Source: an uncultured Eubacteriales bacterium
Lineage (GTDB): Bacteria; Bacillota; Clostridia; Peptostreptococcales; Anaerovoracaceae
Assembly: GCA_902790905.1 (NCBI GenBank)
Contig: CADATO010000015.1
Location: 1 to 52,188 of the forward strand
DNA: 52,188 bases
Direction: 5' to 3'
Shown here one piece after another: positions 40,898-49,632 of the stretch. Position 1 is the stretch's first letter; every line of letters begins with the position of its first letter. Both the position numbers and the translations under genes were made by a program. A model generated the notes under the pieces. The model saw only the letters and a list, made by a program, of their open reading frames with translations, was not told the DNA's origin and searched no databases.

Positions 40898-41422
40898 ATG
40901 AGAAGGATCTGTTTCATTGCAGCCATCACGGTGCTGTCCGTCATACTGCTGGCGGGCTGCACCGCGCAGCAGGCGGCGTCTTCTGAAGAAGAGATATCTG
41001 CTGCAACAACTGAGAAAACAGCCACAGCACAAAAGGAAGACGAAGAGGAACCACAGACTGCGGACGACAAAAGCACAGAAGGAGAAAAGACAATGCGATT
41101 ACTGATCGGTGAGACAGAAGTACCGGTTACCTGGGAAGACAATGACTCTGTGGAGGCGCTGCAAGACTTATGCCCGCGCACGATCGAGCTGTCTATGTAC
41201 GGCGGGTTTGAGCAGGTCGGCAGCATCGGCGAAACGCTGCCTTCCGCAGATCAGCAGACGACCACACAGGCAGGGGATATCGTGCTGTACAGCAGTAACC
41301 AGATCGTGGTGTTTTACGGGTCGAACTCCTGGGCTTATACAAGGCTCGGACATATCGATCTCACACAGAAAGACATGGAGGCGCTGCTCGCAGACGGCGA
41401 TGTCAGCATCACACTGGAATAG
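40898..41422 (+). CDS. cyclophilin-like fold lipoprotein
   Basis: 174 residues. Lipoprotein signal with lipobox LLAGC (cysteine near residue 21), a low-complexity S/T/E/K linker at about 25-65, then a compact domain starting MRLLIGETEVPVTWEDNDSV and containing YGGFEQVGSIGETLPSAD, QAGDIVLYSSNQIVVFYGSN and a closing MEALLADGDVSITLE. This is the bacterial cyclophilin-like domain often encoded with flavoproteins and aldo-keto reductases. It lacks obvious prolyl isomerase residues. Located outside the membrane. Role unknown. Confidence 0.82.
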   Translation: MRRICFIAAITVLSVILLAGCTAQQAASSEEEISAATTEKTATAQKEDEEEPQTADDKSTEGEKTMRLLIGETEVPVTWEDNDSVEALQDLCPRTIELSMYGGFEQVGSIGETLPSADQQTTTQAGDIVLYSSNQIVVFYGSNSWAYTRLGHIDLTQKDMEALLADGDVSITLE

Positions 41423-41441
41423 CAATACGAGGAGGACAATC

Positions 41442-42212
41442 ATGAAAGAAAAAATGCTGGAAGGAAAAGTGGCCATCGTCTCGGGTGCCAGCTACGGGAT
41501 GGGATACAGCATGGCAGAACTGTTTGCCAGTGAAGGCGCCAGCGTGGTCATGACCGCAAGAGGGCAGGAAAAGCTCGATGTGGCGGTGCAGCAGATCCGC
41601 GATAAGGGACTGGAAGTCACCGGCGTTGTGGCGGACAACAAGAACCTGGACGATGTGAAACGCGTCATTCAGACGGCACTTGATGTCTATGGCGACCTTG
41701 ACATCGTGATCAACAACGCGGCCATCGGAGAGCAGAAAATGATCGACGAGACCGACGACGAATGGCTGGAGCATGTCTATCAGACGAATGTGTTCGGTCC
41801 GTTCCGTTTCATCAGAGAATCGCTTAAGGTGTTCCTGCCGAAGAACGACGGCTGCATCATCAACATCTCTTCCGTCAACGGCGAGCGTCCGTTCTGCGGG
41901 GCGTCTTACACCTCTTCCAAAGGCGCCATCAACACCCTGACGAAGAATGTGGCGATGCGTCTGATCGACACGAACATCCGCATCAACGCGGTGGCTCCCG
42001 GCTCGACCGTCACACCTGCGCATCTGGCTAACAAAGCCGGTGAGCAGCCGGGCGGTGCGAAGATGCTCGAATACAGCAAGCACTTCGTCTATTTCCCCGG
42101 CCCGGAATGCGATCCGATGGATCAGGCCAACGCCTGCCTGTTCCTTGCCTCCGACATGGGCAAACATGTCAAAGGGCAGGTCATTCAGGTCTGCAACGGG
42201 GCATTCCTCTAA
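41442..42212 (+). CDS. short-chain dehydrogenase/reductase
   Basis: 256 residues of a classical SDR: cofactor loop SGASYGMGYS, NNAAIG, catalytic serine in NISSVNG, and YTSSK (YxxxK). Start ATG 41442 follows GGAGGA (41431-41436). A longer frame from 41109 crosses the lipoprotein gene and is rejected. Cofactor and substrate unknown; the RG pair after beta-2 (TARGQEK) leans to NADP(H). Last gene of the LysR-controlled operon. Confidence 0.9.
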   Translation: MKEKMLEGKVAIVSGASYGMGYSMAELFASEGASVVMTARGQEKLDVAVQQIRDKGLEVTGVVADNKNLDDVKRVIQTALDVYGDLDIVINNAAIGEQKMIDETDDEWLEHVYQTNVFGPFRFIRESLKVFLPKNDGCIINISSVNGERPFCGASYTSSKGAINTLTKNVAMRLIDTNIRINAVAPGSTVTPAHLANKAGEQPGGAKMLEYSKHFVYFPGPECDPMDQANACLFLASDMGKHVKGQVIQVCNGAFL

Positions 42213-42249
42213 GGCACGCATTTCAGCGATTCCTGAAAACATTTCATAA

Positions 42250-42288
42250 AAGGCTCTTCCGGAGTTCTCTTCCGCGGAGGGCTTTTTT
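42250..42288 (+). terminator. terminator of the LysR-divergent operon
   Basis: A GC-rich hairpin (AGGCTCTTCCG near 42251 with CGCGGAGGGCT) with wobble pairs is followed by six T. A copy of AGCGATTCCT sits just upstream at 42225-42234. Confidence 0.7.
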
Positions 42289-42334
42289 GCTGTCCGGATG
42301 CGGTACCGGCAGGATGGAACAGGGCTTGTTCTCG

Positions 42335-42363
42335 TTGTTGTACAATCCCGGATATGTTATATT
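42335..42363 (+). promoter_or_regulatory. promoter of the radical SAM gene
   Basis: TTGTTG (42335-42340), 17-base spacer, TATATT (42358-42363) with TGT directly before it (extended -10). Confidence 0.65.
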
Positions 42364-42430
42364 GAATGAGTACGAGAAGTGAGGCAAAAGCACGTTAATC
42401 CAAACGAAATGTGAGCGAAAGAAAACCGCT

Positions 42431-44056
42431 ATGAAAAAAGAGTTTGATCTGCAGACATATCTGATCAGCGGCGTGCAGCGTGTCGTGACGGACGCGCTTA
42501 AAGCGACCATGAAAGATCCGAAAGGCAGCGCCTTTATGATGCATTTTGCCGCGGATGCAAACCGCGCATCGAAAAAGCGGATGGCAGCAGAAGGGGAAGG
42601 CCTGCATGTGCCGCCGTTCCTGATCGCCAGCATCACCAGCGCCTGCAACCTGCATTGTGCCGGCTGTTATTCCCGGTGCAACGATGCCACTGTAGATGCG
42701 GAGCCCGTGGCGCAGCTTTCTGCGGCCGAGTGGAAACGCATCTTTGATGAAGCAGCGGATCTTGGCGTCAGTTTTATCCTGCTGGCAGGCGGGGAGCCGC
42801 TGCTGAGAAAGGATATCATCGAGGCGGCAGGCAAAGTGCCGCAGATCATGTTTCCGATCTTTACGAACGGATCCTATCTGGGGGACAAGTACCTGGAACT
42901 GTTTTCGCGATGCCGCAATCTGCTGCCCATTATGAGCATCGAGGGCGATGAATCGCATACTGATGAGCGCCGCGGCGACGGGATCTACGCAAAGCAGATG
43001 GAGAACATGGCCGCCCTGAAGGAGCGGAATATCCTGTTCGGCATCTCGGTCACGGTGACGATGGACAATCTCGAAAAAGTCACCTCGGACGCCTTTCTGA
43101 CCGATATGGCGGCGCGCGGCGTCAAAGCGGTGATCTATGTGGAGTATGTCCCTGTCAGCGAAGAAACCGAAGCCCTTGCACCCGGCGAAGAAGAGCGGGA
43201 GATCCTGCGCGCATCGATGGACCGTATCCGCAGCGAGCATTCCGAACTTGTTGCCATCTCGTTCCCCGGGGATGAGAAGAGCAGCGGCGGCTGTCTGGCT
43301 GCCGGACGCGGCTTCTTCCACATCAACAGCCACGGCGGGGCGGAGCCCTGTCCGTTCTCTCCGCACACCGCTGCGAATATCAATGACACCACGCTGAAGG
43401 AAGCGCTCAATGCAGCGCTGTTCCGCGCGCTCCGTGCCGGGGATCTTCTGGCCGGCGACCACGACGGCGGCTGTGTACTGTACGAGAAACGGGAAGAAGT
43501 GGAACGCCTTGTCGAGCAGCAATCCGCGGCGGAACATAAAGAACAATACCTGACGGTAGGGCGATTCTCCAAGCTTGGGAAAGGGTACGCAAGATGCTGC
43601 GGGCCGACCGCCATCACTAACCTGATCATGACGCTCAAGGAGGCCCCGTCTTCTGAAGATCCTGACGAAGTCTTCCTGTCTGTCGCAAAAGCAGGCACAA
43701 AGCGCGGCATCTATATGAATATGGACCTCTTCAAGAAGTTTGGCGGCACGTCTAATTTCCTGTCTGAACCGTATATCAAGACCTGTCTGAAAAAGCACGG
43801 CGTGCAGGCGGATCTGCATTATCTGGGCAGGCTGACGGAAGAGAGGCTGGAAAGAGCCCTTAGAAGAGGCAGTTATCTGTATCTGGAGCTGATGTTCCAT
43901 CCCAAATACGGCAATCATCATGTGCTCTGCTACGGCGCCAGACCGACGAAGGACGGATGGCTGCTGCGCATTGCCGACGGCTGGATGTCAAAGCCCGTCG
44001 AACTGACGCTGGAGCAGTTGAAGCGCACGTATGCAATAGAAGTAATCCACGCATAG
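42431..44056 (+). CDS. radical SAM enzyme fused to a C39-like cysteine peptidase domain
   Basis: 541 residues. Radical SAM domain at about 60-290: C72/C76/C79 in CNLHCAGCYSRC, and LLAGGEPLLR at 117-126. Three further cysteines (C288 GGCLAAGR, C307 EPCPF, C348 GGCVLY) may bind an auxiliary cluster. Residues about 385-541 look like a papain-fold C39-type peptidase: catalytic-type C390 in YARCCGPTAITNL, H496/H497 in GNHHVLCYGA, D516 in RIADGW. First residues MKKEFDLQTYLISG show no signal. Radical SAM enzymes of this shape often modify peptides, but no precursor peptide is visible nearby. It is followed 16 bases later by the ammonia-lyase gene. The peptidase call rests on motif order and is less sure. 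Confidence 0.85.
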   Translation: MKKEFDLQTYLISGVQRVVTDALKATMKDPKGSAFMMHFAADANRASKKRMAAEGEGLHVPPFLIASITSACNLHCAGCYSRCNDATVDAEPVAQLSAAEWKRIFDEAADLGVSFILLAGGEPLLRKDIIEAAGKVPQIMFPIFTNGSYLGDKYLELFSRCRNLLPIMSIEGDESHTDERRGDGIYAKQMENMAALKERNILFGISVTVTMDNLEKVTSDAFLTDMAARGVKAVIYVEYVPVSEETEALAPGEEEREILRASMDRIRSEHSELVAISFPGDEKSSGGCLAAGRGFFHINSHGGAEPCPFSPHTAANINDTTLKEALNAALFRALRAGDLLAGDHDGGCVLYEKREEVERLVEQQSAAEHKEQYLTVGRFSKLGKGYARCCGPTAITNLIMTLKEAPSSEDPDEVFLSVAKAGTKRGIYMNMDLFKKFGGTSNFLSEPYIKTCLKKHGVQADLHYLGRLTEERLERALRRGSYLYLELMFHPKYGNHHVLCYGARPTKDGWLLRIADGWMSKPVELTLEQLKRTYAIEVIHA

Positions 44057-44072
44057 AAAGGAGATGCAAAGT

Positions 44073-45275
44073 ATGTCTGTTGAAAAGATCAGATGGCTGC
44101 AGTTTCCTGCAGCTGCGGCTGTAAAAGAAGATATCTATGAACCATTCTCCTATGAACAGTCCGCTGATGTGCGGCGTCTGCACGAGAGCCTCGCAGACTA
44201 TGCGGCAACACCGCTGGTCTCGCTTGACGGCATGGCCGGCGCTGGCGGTGTGAAAGCTGTCTTTGTGAAGGATGAATCGCCCAGGTTCGGCCTCAAGGCA
44301 TTCAAGGGTCTTGGCGGAACGTATGCGATGTTCAGGATGATCTGCAAAGAGCTCGGTCTTGACCCTGCGGCAACTGCTTTTGAAGATTTACTCCGGGAAC
44401 CGTATGCCGCAAAGATTCATGAACTCGTGTTCATTACAACGACAGACGGCAATCACGGAAAGGGGGTCAGCTGGGCGGCAAAACTGTTCGGCTGCAAGGC
44501 ACATGTCTTCATGCCGGTCGGCACGGTGGAAGTGCGTGCACAGGCGATCCGGGATGCCGGCAATGCCGATGTCGTGATCACCGACATGCCATACGACGCG
44601 TGTGTCAACTATACGGCTGCGCTGGCCGAAGAAAACGGCTGGCTGCTGATCCAGGATACTTCCTGGGACGGATACGAAGACGTTCCCCTGTGGATCATGC
44701 GCGGCTATACGACGCTGTTCTATGAAGCGGCGGCGCAGCTGAAAAAGGCAGGCTATAGCCAGCCGACACATATATTCCTGCAGGCCGGTGTCGGTGCGAT
44801 GGCCGGTGCAGTTGCGGCTTGCGCCATGGCATCATTCCCGGAGAAGAAGCCGGTGATCTCCATCGTAGAGCCGAAAGAAGTGGCCTGTTTTTACGAATCC
44901 GCTCTTTGCGGAGACGGCAAACCGCATGCAGCAACGGGCAGCCAGGAAACGATCATGGCCGGACTGAACTGTGCATCACCGTGTACGATCGCATGGGATA
45001 TCATCAAACAATGCGCTTCCTATGCATTCGCCTGCAATGATGCGGTGACCGAACACGGCATGCGGATCCTGGCGGGCCCTGCAACGGGAGAGAAACCGGT
45101 TGTAGCCGGTGAGTCCGGCGCCGTCACTGCGGGACTGCTGGATCACCTGCTGAAGGATGAAAAGTATCAGGATCTGAAGAAAGAGATGGGACTGGATGAA
45201 AATGCGGTCGTCCTTCTGATCAACACCGAAGGCGACACGGATCCGGATAACTATAAGAAAGTGCTTGGAAAATAA
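44073..45275 (+). CDS. dpaL: diaminopropionate ammonia-lyase
   Basis: 400 residues, PLP fold type II. The cofactor lysine is K78 in RFGLKAFKGLGGTYAMF, and the substrate loop TTDGNHGKGVSWAAKLFG and glycine-rich VGAMAGAVAACA are in place. DpaL degrades 2,3-diaminopropionate to pyruvate and ammonia, freeing nitrogen. AAAGGAG (44057-44063) is adjacent to ATG 44064 but nine bases from ATG 44073, favouring the latter. Sits in a line with the radical SAM enzyme and a glutamate-synthase-like protein, probably one transcript. Confidence 0.92.
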   Translation: MSVEKIRWLQFPAAAAVKEDIYEPFSYEQSADVRRLHESLADYAATPLVSLDGMAGAGGVKAVFVKDESPRFGLKAFKGLGGTYAMFRMICKELGLDPAATAFEDLLREPYAAKIHELVFITTTDGNHGKGVSWAAKLFGCKAHVFMPVGTVEVRAQAIRDAGNADVVITDMPYDACVNYTAALAEENGWLLIQDTSWDGYEDVPLWIMRGYTTLFYEAAAQLKKAGYSQPTHIFLQAGVGAMAGAVAACAMASFPEKKPVISIVEPKEVACFYESALCGDGKPHAATGSQETIMAGLNCASPCTIAWDIIKQCASYAFACNDAVTEHGMRILAGPATGEKPVVAGESGAVTAGLLDHLLKDEKYQDLKKEMGLDENAVVLLINTEGDTDPDNYKKVLGK

Positions 45276-45290
45276 AATGGAGGTATGGCA

Positions 45291-46721
45291 ATGAAGTATG
45301 TTTGCACAGTCTGCGGATACGTTTTCGATGAAGAAAAAGAAGGCAAGTCCTTTGCCGAACTGACAGAGTGTCCGATCTGCATGCAGCCGGCATCGGTCTT
45401 CAAACCGGAAGAGGGACAGGAAGCGCCGCAGGCGCCTGCTGCAGAAGCAGCCGAAAACAAGCCGGCAAATCCGCTTGCGTATGATCCGGCCTTTGCGCGT
45501 ATCGACGAGTCGTGCCGCTATATGAAAGAGATCCACGAAGTGGCTGTGAGCGGGAAGACGATCGGCGCGGCGATGTCGACAAAGATGCCGATGGCCGGCT
45601 GGGACGACGTGCTGCTGATGGGCGCACAGCTCGATCCGGCGCCGATGGATGATGATTTTGCCGTTCATACCATGACCGTCATCGGTAAACATGCGGCCAA
45701 GCCGATGCTGCTCGACATGCCTGTCTATATCTCGCATATGTCGTTCGGCGCACTTTCTGCTGAGATCAAGGAGGCGCTTGCCAAAGGGTCTGCCATGGCA
45801 AAGACGGCCATGTGCAGCGGTGAAGGCGGCATTCTCCCTGCGGAGAAGGCAGCAGCCTACAAGTACATTTTTGAATACATCCCCAATAAGTACAGCGTGA
45901 CGGATGAAAACCTGAAGAGCTCCGACGCGATCGAGATCAAGATCGGGCAGGGGACAAAGCCTGGCATGGGCGGTCATCTGCCGGGTGAGAAGGTCACACC
46001 GGAGATCGCGGCGCTGCGCGGCAAGAAACCGGGCGAGGATGTCCAGAGCCCGAGCCGTTTCCCGGAGATCAACAGCAAAGAGGATCTCAAGGCGATGGTC
46101 GATATGCTGCGCGAGCGTTCGGAAGGAAGACCGATCGGCATCAAGATCGCAGCTGGTCATATCGAGCGTGATCTGGCGTGGTGCGTCTTCGCCGGTCCCG
46201 ACTTTGTCACGATCGACGGCAGAGGCGGCGCGACCGGCTCCAGCCCGCTGTTCTTAAGAGAATCGACCTCTGTGCCGACGCTGTATGCACTCGCAAGAGC
46301 CAGAAAGTATCTGGACAGCGTTGGCTCCGACATTGAACTCATCATCACCGGCGGTCTGCGCGTCAGCAGTGATTTTGCCAAGGCGATCGCCATGGGTGCG
46401 GATGCGGTCGCCATCGCATCTGCTGCACTGATCGCAGCGGCGTGCCAGCAGTACCGGATCTGCGGGGACGGCAGATGCCCGGTCGGCATTGCGACGCAGG
46501 ATCCGGAACTCAGAAAACGCCTGCATGTTGACACCGCTGCACAGCGCGTCGGCAACTTCCTCAACGTCACGAAGAAGGAACTGCAGATGTTCGCACGCGT
46601 CACCGGACATGAACATGTGGCCGATCTGTCTATGGAGGATCTGATGACGACGAGTGAGGAAATCGCGAAGTACACCGGGATCCCGCATGTCGGTATGCCT
46701 TGCGCTGTTCCCGAAGAATAG
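45291..46721 (+). CDS. rubredoxin-glutamate synthase-like FMN oxidoreductase fusion
   Basis: 476 residues. Residues 1-38 are a rubredoxin-type knuckle pair (CTVCGY and CPICMQPA). After an Ala/Glu/Pro-rich linker, residues about 65-470 match the FMN-binding domain of glutamate synthase: MSFGALSAEIKEALAKGS, GQGTKPGMGGHLPGEKV, FVTIDGRGGATGSSP, and the [3Fe-4S] motif CQQYRICGDGRCPVGIATQ. The glutaminase domain of true GltB is missing. GGAGGT (45279-45284) favours ATG 45291 over ATG 45285. Members serve as archaeal-type glutamate synthases or as oxidoreductases of other amino compounds. Direct neighbour of dpaL, so ammonia assimilation is plausible. Confidence 0.88.
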   Translation: MKYVCTVCGYVFDEEKEGKSFAELTECPICMQPASVFKPEEGQEAPQAPAAEAAENKPANPLAYDPAFARIDESCRYMKEIHEVAVSGKTIGAAMSTKMPMAGWDDVLLMGAQLDPAPMDDDFAVHTMTVIGKHAAKPMLLDMPVYISHMSFGALSAEIKEALAKGSAMAKTAMCSGEGGILPAEKAAAYKYIFEYIPNKYSVTDENLKSSDAIEIKIGQGTKPGMGGHLPGEKVTPEIAALRGKKPGEDVQSPSRFPEINSKEDLKAMVDMLRERSEGRPIGIKIAAGHIERDLAWCVFAGPDFVTIDGRGGATGSSPLFLRESTSVPTLYALARARKYLDSVGSDIELIITGGLRVSSDFAKAIAMGADAVAIASAALIAAACQQYRICGDGRCPVGIATQDPELRKRLHVDTAAQRVGNFLNVTKKELQMFARVTGHEHVADLSMEDLMTTSEEIAKYTGIPHVGMPCAVPEE

Positions 46722-46752
46722 ACCGATAAGAAATCTCTGCTGAAGTAATCGT

Positions 46753-48591
46753 ATGAAACCTGAAAACAATCATTCTGACAACCCTAAAACAACACACCTG
46801 CTGCGGTCGCTTTTCTCGTACTTCAAGCCACACATGAACCTGTTCATCCTGGACATGTTCTGCGCCGTGCTGGCAGCGGCCATCGATCTGGCATTCCCGC
46901 TGGTATCGCGCTACGCGATGTACGAGCTGCTGCCGGGAAAAGCCTACCGCATCTTCTATATCCTGATGTTCGGTGTGGTGATCTTCTACGTTCTGCGCTC
47001 CGCGTGTTACTACATGATGACCTACTGGGGGCATACATTCGGCGTGCGCGTGGAGGCGGATATCCGCAGATCCCTGTATGAGCATCTGCAGGAAATGGAT
47101 TTTTCGTTCTACGACCAGACGCGCACCGGCCGCATTATGAGCAGGCTCACCGGCGACCTCTTTGAGATCACTGAACTGTCTCACCACGGCCCAGAGGATC
47201 TTCTGATCTCTGTGCTGACGATCAGCGGCTCTCTGATCTTCATGTTCACGATCGAATGGCGGCTGGCGCTTGTCGTGGCTGCGCTGATTCCGATCTTTAT
47301 CCTGATCGTGATGGGAAGGCGCAAGGATATGACCACAACATCCGCGGATGTTAAGAAGAAGCTGGCTTCGATCAATGCGGATATCGAGTCGTCCATTTCC
47401 GGCATCCGGACATCAAAGGCGTTCACCAATGAGATCGAGGATCTGGAGCGCTTTGACCGCTCCAACAACCGCTATAAGACAGCCCGCAAGAGTTTCTACC
47501 GCGCCATGGCGACTTTTCAGGCGAGCCAGGAATTCTTTATGTGTATCCTGCCGGTCGCAGTCATTGCATTCGGCGGGTATCTGATCATGCGGGGTTCGAT
47601 GAACTATGTGGACCTGATCACGTTCACGCTGTTTGTCAACGCCTTCATTACGCCGATCCGCAAGCTGTCCGCCTTTGCAGAAGTCTTTACCAACGGCACT
47701 GCCGGACTGAAGCGATTCCTCGCCGTGATGGCCATCGAGCCGAGCATCACCGAGAAAGAAGACGCGCCATCGCTGCAGGTCAGCGGCGGCAACATCGAGA
47801 TCGATCACGTCTCGTTCTCCTATGCGCAGGGAGCTGCAGCCGGCATGGATGAGCCTGCGGAAGGTGAAGAAGACGACGAGGTGCTGGCGGAGAGAAAACG
47901 CGCTGTCGGAAGAACGATCCTCGACGGTGTTTCGCTGACGGTAAAAGCGGGGGAGACGGTGGCTGTGGTCGGGCCGTCCGGCGGCGGCAAGACGACGCTC
48001 TGTCAGCTGATCCCGCGGTTTTACGATGTCACGGACGGATCAATCCGCATCGACGGGCAGGATGTGCGCGATGTGACGATCCGCTCTCTCAGGCAGGCGG
48101 TCGGCATCGTGCAGCAGGATGTCTTTATCTTTGCTGATACGATCCTGGAAAACATCCGTTACGGACGCCCGGGCGCTTCGTATGAGGATGTCGTGGCAGC
48201 AGCAAAACGGGCGGAGATCTACGATGACATCATGGAGATGCCGGACGGGTTTGATACCTACGTCGGCGAGCGCGGAACAAAGCTGTCCGGCGGGCAGAAG
48301 CAGCGCGTCTCGATCGCCCGTATTTTCCTGAAAGATCCGGAGATCCTGATCCTTGATGAGGCAACTTCCGCACTGGATACGATCACGGAAGAGCAGATCC
48401 AGGAAAGCTTCAACAGGCTTTCGCAGGACCGCACCACGATTGTGATCGCGCATCGGCTGGCAACGGTCCGGGATGCGGACAGGATCGTCGTTGTGGACCA
48501 CGGGCATCTTGTTGAAGAAGGCACACACGAGGAACTCCTCGCAAAGAACGGTGCCTATGCGGATCTGTATCTGACACAGCGGCTGTCCTAG
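46753..48591 (+). CDS. ABC exporter (fused membrane and ATPase domains)
   Basis: 612 residues, half transporter. Six transmembrane helices up to about 330, then the nucleotide-binding domain with Walker A GPSGGGKTT, Q-loop VQQDVFIF, signature LSGGQKQR, Walker B ILILDEATSALD and switch IAHRLATV. Unusual: an acidic insert of about 25 residues (MDEPAEGEEDDEVLAERKRA) between the first strand IEIDHVSFSYAQ and ILDGVSLTVKAGE, a site where the A-loop normally continues. Acts as a homo- or heterodimer; substrate unknown (lipid, drug or peptide). Start ATG 46753 has a weak ribosome site. Confidence 0.9.
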   Translation: MKPENNHSDNPKTTHLLRSLFSYFKPHMNLFILDMFCAVLAAAIDLAFPLVSRYAMYELLPGKAYRIFYILMFGVVIFYVLRSACYYMMTYWGHTFGVRVEADIRRSLYEHLQEMDFSFYDQTRTGRIMSRLTGDLFEITELSHHGPEDLLISVLTISGSLIFMFTIEWRLALVVAALIPIFILIVMGRRKDMTTTSADVKKKLASINADIESSISGIRTSKAFTNEIEDLERFDRSNNRYKTARKSFYRAMATFQASQEFFMCILPVAVIAFGGYLIMRGSMNYVDLITFTLFVNAFITPIRKLSAFAEVFTNGTAGLKRFLAVMAIEPSITEKEDAPSLQVSGGNIEIDHVSFSYAQGAAAGMDEPAEGEEDDEVLAERKRAVGRTILDGVSLTVKAGETVAVVGPSGGGKTTLCQLIPRFYDVTDGSIRIDGQDVRDVTIRSLRQAVGIVQQDVFIFADTILENIRYGRPGASYEDVVAAAKRAEIYDDIMEMPDGFDTYVGERGTKLSGGQKQRVSIARIFLKDPEILILDEATSALDTITEEQIQESFNRLSQDRTTIVIAHRLATVRDADRIVVVDHGHLVEEGTHEELLAKNGAYADLYLTQRLS

Positions 48592-48626
48592 GCGTTATGT
48601 ATGACTGACTGGAGTGAGGGCTGCCG

Positions 48627-49586
48627 ATGACATTGTATGCTGCTGTTTGGTATTTCATAATCTATTCATTCCTCGGGTGGGTGCTCGAGGTCGTTTATCA
48701 TGCAGTCGGCCAGGGGCTGGTCGTCAACCGCGGCTTCCTGAATGGTCCGGTCTGTCCGATCTACGGTGTGGGCGTGATCCTGATCTTTACGCTGGCAGAG
48801 CTTGTCTACGAAGGCGGTGTTGAGGCTACGCAGACCATCGTGCTTTTTGCGGGCGGCGTCGTCTTTGCAACGGCGGTCGAACTGTTCGGCGGCTGGGCGC
48901 TGGATAAGCTGTTCCATGCGAGATGGTGGGACTACTCGAACGAGCCGTTCAATCTGCACGGCTATATCTGCCTGAAGTTCAGTCTGCTCTGGGGGCTGGC
49001 GATCGTGTTCGTCGTGCGCGTGCTGCATCCGTTCATCGCTGCGCACAGTGCGGCGATGATCCCTGAAAAATACGGCTGGCCGGTGCTGGCTGTTCTGGGG
49101 GCAGCGTATCTTGCCGATATTATCGTCACTGTAGCGATCATCATCGGGCTCAACAAACGCATTACCGAGCTCGACGATATGCGGGCCAATATGCGGACTG
49201 TCAGTGACAACCTGTCCGAAGTGCTGGGAAAAGGCGGTCTCATGACGGCGCAGCGGATCGAAAGTGGCCAGGTGCAGGCGGCACTTGCAAAAGCGGAACT
49301 GGCGGAGAAGATGGAAGCCGGAAGAGCGGAAGCTGCCGGCCGTATCGAAAAAGTGCGTGCGGATGCCCAGCAGCGCCGGGATGCGCGCGCCGAAGCTCTG
49401 GAAGCGCAGCTTGACAGGGCGGAGGCGACTGTTGGTGTCTGGTTTGAAAAACAGTCGAAGATGCGCACGTACATAATGAAGCGCATCATAAAAGCGTTTC
49501 CGGATTTTGCACTCCATGAGCATGAGGAAACGCTTGCAGAACTGAAACAGTATATCGAGGAACATTGGAACGGACCGCGCGATTAG
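48627..49586 (+). CDS. CmpB-like membrane protein with C-terminal coiled coil
   Basis: 319 residues. Residues 1-175 carry six hydrophobic segments with the family pattern VWYFIIYSFLGWVLEVVYHA, RGFLNGPVCPIYGVGVI, and WWDYSNEPFNLHGYICLKFS of the putative type IV ABC permease family (PF06541). Residues about 180-290 are a long charged coiled coil (KAELAEKMEAGRAEAAGRIE). No ATPase is paired with it other than the adjacent exporter, which is self-sufficient. Function unknown. GGAGTGAGGG precedes ATG 48627. Confidence 0.8.
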   Translation: MTLYAAVWYFIIYSFLGWVLEVVYHAVGQGLVVNRGFLNGPVCPIYGVGVILIFTLAELVYEGGVEATQTIVLFAGGVVFATAVELFGGWALDKLFHARWWDYSNEPFNLHGYICLKFSLLWGLAIVFVVRVLHPFIAAHSAAMIPEKYGWPVLAVLGAAYLADIIVTVAIIIGLNKRITELDDMRANMRTVSDNLSEVLGKGGLMTAQRIESGQVQAALAKAELAEKMEAGRAEAAGRIEKVRADAQQRRDARAEALEAQLDRAEATVGVWFEKQSKMRTYIMKRIIKAFPDFALHEHEETLAELKQYIEEHWNGPRD

Positions 49587-49604
49587 GCAGACGGTCCGTT
49601 TTTT
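49570..49604 (+). terminator. terminator of the CmpB-like gene
   Basis: ACGGACCG (49570-49577) pairs with CGGTCCGT (49592-49599), 14-base loop containing the stop codon, followed by T5. Confidence 0.85.
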
Positions 49605-49632
49605 ATGCAATCCTTATTTGTCTTTTAGAGAT

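Larger units (their letters stand above)
345..47720. repeat. dispersed octamer AGCGATTC (about 19 copies)
   Basis: Copies read by eye. Forward: 345, 5608, 11079, 12012, 14839, 16851, 28843, 37593, 39033, 42225, 47711. Reverse (GAATCGCT): 6163, 11393, 29787, 30978, 31695, 33845, 38187, 41817. Seven extend to AGCGATTCCT (11391, 12012, 37593, 38185, 39033, 42225, 47711). About a further dozen copies are GGCGATTC. By simple base-4 arithmetic about 1.6 octamers and 0.1 decamers are expected in both orientations. Confidence 0.6.
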
